17,521 nt of DNA, taken from an uncultured Mailhella sp. (GTDB lineage Bacteria; Desulfobacterota; Desulfovibrionia; Desulfovibrionales; Desulfovibrionaceae). Of this stretch, positions 13,011 through 17,521 are shown one piece after another; position 1 is the first letter of the stretch; the number at the start of each line of letters is the position of its first letter. The notes beneath the pieces are model-generated. The model did not search any database. It was not told the origin of the DNA and saw only the letters and a program-made list of their open reading frames with translations. Location: the NCBI GenBank assembly GCA_910579055.1, contig CAJTSU010000046.1, forward strand, positions 1-17,521. The letters run 5' to 3'. A program made the position numbers and the translations under genes.

Positions 13011-13235
13011 ATGTCCATCTGGTGCCGTGAAGAACTCCTCTCCCTTCTTGCCGACTGGAAGGCCGCCTACAAGGCGGCTTCCACCGGCAAGTCGTACATG
13101 ATTCAGGGCCGCACCCTGACGCGCTACGATCTTTCCGAAATTCGCGGGCAATTATCCTACCTTGAAAACGAGCTTGCCGCTCTGGACGGCGGGCGCGGCC
13201 CCGCCTTTGTCCGGGCGCGGATCAGGAGGCAGTGA
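13011..13235 (+). CDS. gpW-like head-tail joining protein
   Basis: This is a small (74 aa) protein in the exact position of lambda W, between large terminase and portal. It consists of two helices flanking a short beta hairpin: REELLSLLADWKAAYKAASTG, then SYMIQGRTLTRYDLSEIRGQLSYLENELAAL. This is the gpW-like pattern seen in many head-tail joining proteins. It is predicted to sit at the portal vertex after packaging. The ATG at 13011 is preferred, although the ribosome site is poor; a TTG at 13002 in the same frame is the alternative. Its TGA shares one base with the portal ATG. The toxin-antitoxin module separates it from the terminase. Confidence 0.75.
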   Translation: MSIWCREELLSLLADWKAAYKAASTGKSYMIQGRTLTRYDLSEIRGQLSYLENELAALDGGRGPAFVRARIRRQ

Positions 13236-13837
13236 TGCCCACCCTCCTGAATCAGTACGGCCAACCCCTGAACACGGGCCGTTACGTCTCCGCCCCCTCG
13301 CGTGACGCCGGGGCGTATCGCGGCACCATCGCCAACTGGCATCCCTCGCGGCTGGTCAACAGGGACGCGGAAATCCGCGAGCGCCTGACCATACAGCGCC
13401 GCGCGGCGGATCTGGCCGCCAACGACTGGGCGGCAAAGTCCGGCCTGCGCACCATCGCGGATAACGCCGTGGGCACAGGGCTGGTGCCCAAGTCCGGCAT
13501 CCCGCACAAGCTGCTCGGTATTTCCCGCGAAGAAGCCGCCGCCATCGGGGAAAAGATGGAATGGGCCTTTTCCTCCTGGTCACGGCAGGCCCACGCGCGG
13601 GGCCTCATCCATTTTGAAGACCTGCAATACCTGGGCATCAGCTCCATCCTGCGTCTGGGGGAAATGCTGCACCTGCCCGTGATGCCGCCTCCGGAAAACG
13701 GGCGCGTCTTCCGTCTTGCCATTCAGGACATGAACCCCGCGCGCCTGTGTACCCCGGCGGACAAAACGCTTGACCTGAGCATCCGGGACGGCATCGAGTT
13801 CAGCGGCTGCGGCAGGCCTGCCCGCCGCCCTCGCTGA
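13235..13837 (+). pseudogene. lambda-family portal protein, N-terminal piece (frameshifted)
   Basis: This is the first 200 codons of a lambda gpB-type portal, the dodecameric ring through which DNA enters the head. Recognisable parts are the start (SAPSRDAGAYRGTIANWHPS), REAALAANDWAAKSG-like text around residues 50-70 (RAADLAANDWAAKSGLRTI), DNAVGTGLVPKSG, and IQDMNPARL with SIRDGIEF. After GIEF the frame fails, giving GCGRPARRPR and TGA at 13835-13837. The portal sequence resumes in another frame from about 13815. ATG 13235 is chosen because GGAGG ends five bases before it; a GTG one codon earlier is too close. Confidence 0.85.
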
Positions 13838-13842
13838 TTCCC

Positions 13843-14823
13843 GTGGATCAGCAGCGGCTTTTTTCCGATTCCTTCATCCGCCGCCCGGCCAGGATCGGCC
13901 ACCGGCCCAACGTGTTCCACCTGTTCCGCTACGAAGAGGAGGAACAGGTCAGGGGCGTTTCCGTTCTGGCCAACGGGATGAAGCTGTTCCGCAACCTCAA
14001 TGACGCCCTGGATTCCGAACTGTTCGCGCAGGTCATCGCGGCCTCTTTCCCGGTGTTCATCGGGCTGGAAAACGGCGCGGCGCAACTGCCCCCGGAAGTG
14101 CGGGAAGCCTACGGCATGGAGGAACAGGAACCGGAAGAACGGACGATGGAAATCGCGTCGGGCACGGTGGTTTTCGGCAATCCGAACGAAAAGCCCTATG
14201 TGCTGGAAAACAAGCGTCCTTCGGCCAATTTCCCGCCCTTTGTGGAAATCGTGCTGCGCTCCCTCGCGGCCATGCTCGGCATCCCCTACGAGTCTCTGAC
14301 AAAGGATTTTTCCAAGACCAATTACAGTTCCATGCGGGCGGCGCTGAACGAGGCATGGAAGCTGTACCTGTTTTATCGGCGCTGGTTCGCCCGTCTGTAC
14401 ACGCAGCCGGTGTGGGAAATGGTGCTGGAGGAAGCGTACCTGCGCAACTTCCTCGGCCTTGCTGACGACATCGACAGTCTGCGCCCGGCCCCCGGCTTCT
14501 ACGAAGGCCGGGAGTTCTGGTGCAGCGCAACGTGGGTCGGCCCGGCGCGGGGCAGCATCGACCCGGTGAAGGAAATCCAGGCGACCATCATGGCGCTGGA
14601 AAATCACCTGACCACCTACGGCGAAGCCTGGGCCGAACGCGGCGGCGATTTCTCCGACGCCCTCCCGGTCATGGAAGAGGAACGCAGGGCGTTGGAAAAA
14701 CTGATGGATGATCCGGGGGAGGGAAACCCTTCTGAAGAAGGGTTCTCCCTCCCCCGGCCCCCCTCCCTTCCCAAGACTTCCGATGGGGAAAAAGACGAGG
14801 AAAACGAGGAGGCGGCATTATGA
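13843..14823 (+). pseudogene. lambda-family portal protein, C-terminal piece (frameshifted)
   Basis: This is the rest of the portal gene in a different frame from the N-terminal piece. Its homologous text begins about 25 bases before the GTG at 13843 (PPPSLIPVDQQRLF) and includes IRRPARIGHRPNVFHLFRYE, EEEQVRGVSVLANGMKLFRNL and SYESLTKDFSKTNYSSMRAA-type portal core. No ribosome site precedes 13843, so the piece is unlikely to be made alone. Restoring the frame needs one base added, or a multiple of three plus one. The missing AYWIA-like residues after GRPA suggest a small deletion. The 3' end carries an inserted REP-like hairpin. Its TGA overlaps the protease ATG (ATGA). Confidence 0.85.
14713..14757. 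repeat. REP-like 21-bp hairpin inside portal 3' coding end
   Basis: CCGGGGGAGGGA (14713-14724) pairs with TCCCTCCCCCGG (14746-14757), and AACCCTTCT (14725-14733) with AGAAGGGTT (14736-14744), with one bulged C at 14745 and a tiny loop. The downstream C-rich tail (to about 14782) completes a unit that resembles dispersed intergenic repeats I associate with Desulfovibrio genomes. Here it is read in frame, adding residues PGEGNPSEEGFSLPRPPSLPK to the portal tail. It ends about 60 bases before the protease start. Confidence 0.7.
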
Positions 14824-16484
14824 GCGCCCGGCAATGCGAAAGGATTGTCTCCGCCACAACCCGGCAGCCGTGGGCCATTACGCCGGAAGGACTCGATCTT
14901 GTGCTGGGCATCGCGCAGCGGCGCATCAGCGATCCCCAGGCCGTGCTGGCAAGCCCCGTGGAACGGCGCGAAGGCGGCAGGATACACATGCGCGACGGCG
15001 TTGCCGTTCTCTCTGTCATGGGGCCGATTTTTCCCCGGGCGGACTTTTTTACGCACATTTCCGGCGCGACAAACATTGAAACCCTGGCCTTGCGTTTCGG
15101 CGAAGCTCTGGCGGCTCCCGACGTGAAGGGCATTGTGCTGCATATCGACAGTCCCGGCGGGCAAATCACCGGCGTGCACGAGTTCGCCGAACAGGTTTTC
15201 GCGGCCAGAAACATCAAACCCGTTGTCGCCTACATCTCCGGCACCGGCGCGTCCGCCGCCTACTGGATCGCCAGCGCGGCGGGGCGTGTGGTCGCGGATG
15301 TGACGGCGGTACTCGGCAGCATCGGCGTCGTCGCGGCGTGGACGGATGAAAGGGAAGCCCGCAGGGCTCAGGGATTGACGGATTACGAGGTCGTGTCCTC
15401 GCAGTCCCCCGACAAGCGGCTTGACCCCGCAAGCGCGGAAGGCCGCGACGCCTTGCAGCGCCTGCTTGATGCAACGGCGGATATTTTTATTGCCGATGTC
15501 GCGCGCAATCGCGGGTGCGACGCGGCGCGGGTAACGGAACAATTCGGACGGGGCGGCGTGATGCTGGCCGCCGAAGCCGTGCGGGCGGGCATGGCCGATG
15601 CTGTCGGCGGTCTTGAGAACGTCATGGCCGCGCTGTCCGGAGCCGACGGCGCGAACAAAAAGGAGGCGCACATGGATGCGGCGGAGTTGAGTCAAAACTA
15701 TCCCGAATTGCTGGCCGACATCCGGCGGGAAGCGGCAGCCCAGGCTTCACTGGAGGCCAAAAGCGCGGCTTTCGCCCTTGTCGCGGCGGTCGCCGGAGAG
15801 GAAACGGCGGAAAAGGTGCGGAAGATCGATGCCGCCGGCGTCACCCCTGAACAGGTGTCGCTTATGTCGTCGTTTTTTGCCCCCGCCCAGGCGAAACCGG
15901 AGGCCAAAACCGAAGAGTCCGACGCCCGCAAACAGATGCTTGAGGCCATTGCATCCGTGACCGGCGGCCCGCTCCGGCGCGGAAGTGCAGAAAAGCTCCA
16001 AAAGCGCGCTGGTAGCCGACGCGGAACGCCGCGCCGCCGCGCAAAGGCTGGTGTGAATATGTCTCTGAACTCCTACGGTGAAGATGCGCCTCGCTCGTTG
16101 TCCGACCTGGTGCTCCTGGAAGTGGATATGAAATGGTGCCGTGAGTCCGGCGAGCTGGCCCCTCTGTCCGCCCCTCTGCAACTCGGCGCGGTCCTCGCAC
16201 TCGACGCGGCAGGCCGCTATGTGCCCTACATGACCGAGCTGACGCCCGGCACGGAAGCATCGGAAGGCGTGGAGGCGGTTGCGGCCACCCATGCGGACAA
16301 GGCCATGGCCGTGCTCATCTCCAAAAAGATTCCGGCCAGTGAGGAAGCGCAGTCCTGCACCGTGCTCCGGCACGGCTGCTGTGTGGCTGTTGATAACCTC
16401 GAATGGCTGGAATCCGTCAGCGAAGAACAGAGGAAAACCGCCCTCGGCCAACTCGCGGCCCTGGGCATCGTGCCCAAAGAATAA
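14820..16484 (+). CDS. S49 head maturation protease (gpC-like), frameshifted into decoration protein
   Basis: Residues about 1-285 are a lambda gpC-type S49 serine protease that processes the prohead. It has GPIFPRADFF, VLHIDSPGGQITG (107-118), nucleophile Ser145 in GTGASAAYWIA, and probable base Lys200 in SQSPDKRLDP. Residues 290-380 are a helical, scaffold-like tail. At about 15960-15975 the frame changes. The +1 frame continues with SGAEVQKSSKSALVADAERR and AAAQRLV, and stops at TGA 16054-16056, the natural gpC end. The open frame instead reads an Arg-rich scrambled stretch and runs into the decoration protein, so the 554-residue fusion is an artefact of one indel. It overlaps the portal stop (ATGA), with GGAGG upstream. 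The catalytic domain should still be made. Confidence 0.85.
   Translation: MSARQCERIVSATTRQPWAITPEGLDLVLGIAQRRISDPQAVLASPVERREGGRIHMRDGVAVLSVMGPIFPRADFFTHISGATNIETLALRFGEALAAPDVKGIVLHIDSPGGQITGVHEFAEQVFAARNIKPVVAYISGTGASAAYWIASAAGRVVADVTAVLGSIGVVAAWTDEREARRAQGLTDYEVVSSQSPDKRLDPASAEGRDALQRLLDATADIFIADVARNRGCDAARVTEQFGRGGVMLAAEAVRAGMADAVGGLENVMAALSGADGANKKEAHMDAAELSQNYPELLADIRREAAAQASLEAKSAAFALVAAVAGEETAEKVRKIDAAGVTPEQVSLMSSFFAPAQAKPEAKTEESDARKQMLEAIASVTGGPLRRGSAEKLQKRAGSRRGTPRRRAKAGVNMSLNSYGEDAPRSLSDLVLLEVDMKWCRESGELAPLSAPLQLGAVLALDAAGRYVPYMTELTPGTEASEGVEAVAATHADKAMAVLISKKIPASEEAQSCTVLRHGCCVAVDNLEWLESVSEEQRKTALGQLAALGIVPKE
16059..16484 (+). CDS. head decoration protein (gpD-like)
   Basis: This is a 141-residue protein starting at ATG 16059 (MSLNSYGEDAPRSLSDLVLLE), between protease and capsid genes exactly as lambda D. 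It is predicted to bind the outside of the expanded head and stabilise it. It contains APLQLGAVLALDAAGRYVPYM and a C-terminal VLRHGCCVAVDNLEWL, in keeping with the family's beta-rich core followed by an amphipathic end. AAAGG lies 11 bases upstream, and the natural protease stop would be at 16054-16056, so independent initiation is expected. Because of the protease frameshift it is also reachable as the tail of a 554-residue fusion. A GTG at 16053 is an alternative start. Confidence 0.75.
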   Translation: MSLNSYGEDAPRSLSDLVLLEVDMKWCRESGELAPLSAPLQLGAVLALDAAGRYVPYMTELTPGTEASEGVEAVAATHADKAMAVLISKKIPASEEAQSCTVLRHGCCVAVDNLEWLESVSEEQRKTALGQLAALGIVPKE

Positions 16485-16496
16485 GGAGCAAGCCAC

Positions 16497-17521
16497 ATGT
16501 CCCAGATGCTTACCACTCCGGACCTTTATACGCCGGTGGAGCTGACCGAAGCGGTCAACAAGCTCCCGCTCATGCCGCAACGGCTGCGCCCCCTGTTCAC
16601 GCAACGCAGCGTCAAAACCACGAATGTCGCGCTGGACATCAAACAGGGGCGTCTTGTTCTGGTCAGCAATCAGGACCGCCGCGATCCGCCGCAGGAAATG
16701 CACGGGCGCGGCAGCACGCGCACCACTCGCGTCCTTCAGACCGCCCATCTGCCGCTGTCTGACAATGTGAGCGCCGATGACCTCCAGGATGTGCGCGGTT
16801 TCGGAACCACCGAACCGATCACGAAGGAGTATGTCATCAACAACAAAATGCAGGACCTCAAGAACTCCCTGTCCATGACCGTCGAGTTCCACCGGCTCGG
16901 CGCGGCGCAGGGCGTGATCTATGACGCGGACGGCAAGACCGTGCTGCACGATCTGTTTCAGGTGTTCGGCGTGAAGCAGAAGAAAATCAATCTGGTGTTT
17001 CCGTCCAACGCCACGAAATTCAATCCCATCAAGAAAGCCGTTCTCGACGCCAAGCGCCACGCGGAAGACAAGCTCGGCGGCACCCCTGCCACGCGCTTTG
17101 AGGCGCTGGTCGGCTCGGATTTCTACGACATGCTCACGAGTCACGAGCTGGTGCGCAAAGCCTATGACCTGTGGGCCGCCAATCAGGACAACTTCGGGCG
17201 GGACGATTACCGCAAGCGGGGCTTCACCTACGGCGGCGTCACTTGGATTGAAGCCTCGGAAGTGGTGGGCGGCAGGCGGATGGTGGAGCCGACCAAAGCC
17301 CATTTTTATCCCGTGGGGCTGGATATTTTCATGCAGTACAACGCCCCGGCCAACTGGATCGAGACGGCCAACACCTACGGCAACGAGTTTTATGCCCGCA
17401 TGGACGTGAAGCCCAAGGGCCGTGGCTATGACCTGGAAGTGCAGTCCAACCCGCTCGCCCTCTGCGCCTACCCGGAAGCTCTGGTGGAGCTGACCGGCTC
17501 CTATGGCGAAGTGGTGGAGAA
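16497..17521 (+). CDS. major capsid protein E, 3' end beyond window
   Basis: This is the lambda gpE-type major capsid protein that forms the icosahedral shell. From ATG 16497 (AAGGAGCAAGCCAC upstream, good spacing) 341 codons are open to the window edge with no stop. Family traits are the N-terminal LTTPDLYTPVELTEAVNKLP, IKQGRLVLVSNQDR, TAHLPLSDNVSADDLQDVRG, the DGKTVLHDLFQVFGV segment, FEALVGSDFYDMLTSHELVRKAY, and TYGGVTWIE with WIETANTYG near the end. The visible length nearly reaches the usual 340-350 residues, so only a few residues are missing. It begins 12 bases after the decoration gene stop. Confidence 0.93.
   Translation, partial: MSQMLTTPDLYTPVELTEAVNKLPLMPQRLRPLFTQRSVKTTNVALDIKQGRLVLVSNQDRRDPPQEMHGRGSTRTTRVLQTAHLPLSDNVSADDLQDVRGFGTTEPITKEYVINNKMQDLKNSLSMTVEFHRLGAAQGVIYDADGKTVLHDLFQVFGVKQKKINLVFPSNATKFNPIKKAVLDAKRHAEDKLGGTPATRFEALVGSDFYDMLTSHELVRKAYDLWAANQDNFGRDDYRKRGFTYGGVTWIEASEVVGGRRMVEPTKAHFYPVGLDIFMQYNAPANWIETANTYGNEFYARMDVKPKGRGYDLEVQSNPLALCAYPEALVELTGSYGEVVE

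Noticed and set aside
15747..17303. 518-codon minus-strand open frame
   Set aside because: It is a shadow of the protease, decoration and capsid genes, which have clear family features on the plus strand.
1..17521. CRISPR array
   Set aside because: I saw no regularly spaced direct repeats of suitable length.

Overview
The window looks like the left end and early-to-head segment of a lambda-type prophage in a GC-rich host, most likely a Desulfovibrionaceae bacterium (Desulfovibrio/Bilophila type). That assignment is inferred from protein style, the IS481 element and a REP-like hairpin, and I could not run a search. All phage genes from 2207 onward lie on the + strand and are tightly packed, with many stop/start overlaps.

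Left flank (1-1714, minus strand): the 5' part of an IS481-type transposase runs off the left edge. It is followed by an AT-rich set of three small, mostly coiled-coil genes that I do not recognise (1602 down to 484), clearly unlike the rest in base composition. Next come a perfect 20-bp palindrome, a strong terminator, and a 3' fragment of a tRNA-Glu(UUC) gene (about 1715-1766) whose 5' half is missing. A tRNA 3' fragment with prophage on its 5' side is what the integrase-distal attachment site looks like. The intact tRNA and the integrase would then lie beyond the right edge.

Replication and modification block (2207-9037): a D5/P4-type superfamily 3 helicase, a CHC2/Toprim DnaG-like primase, a ParB-like protein, a two-part putative adenine methyltransferase/Mom-like antirestriction protein translationally coupled to ParB, a small helical protein, a protein ending in an SSB-like tip (DDVPF), and a DUF488 protein.

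Packaging and head block (9229-17521) in lambda order: small terminase, GpA-type large terminase, HTH protein, a HigB/HigA-type toxin-antitoxin pair with its own promoter (a moron), gpW-like connector, portal, S49 head protease, decoration protein, and major capsid protein E running off the right edge. The portal gene is split by a frameshift. The protease gene has a second frameshift that fuses its tail to the decoration protein. The prophage may therefore be decaying, unless these are sequencing errors in GC-rich runs.

Most unusual: three separate leaders (before the primase, before the SSB-tip protein, before the small terminase) share one design. A central pyrimidine-rich arm can pair either with an upstream arm or with a downstream arm that covers the Shine-Dalgarno or start codon. 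They look like alternative-fold translation switches. The primase copy could instead be an origin, and the terminase copy a cos site.
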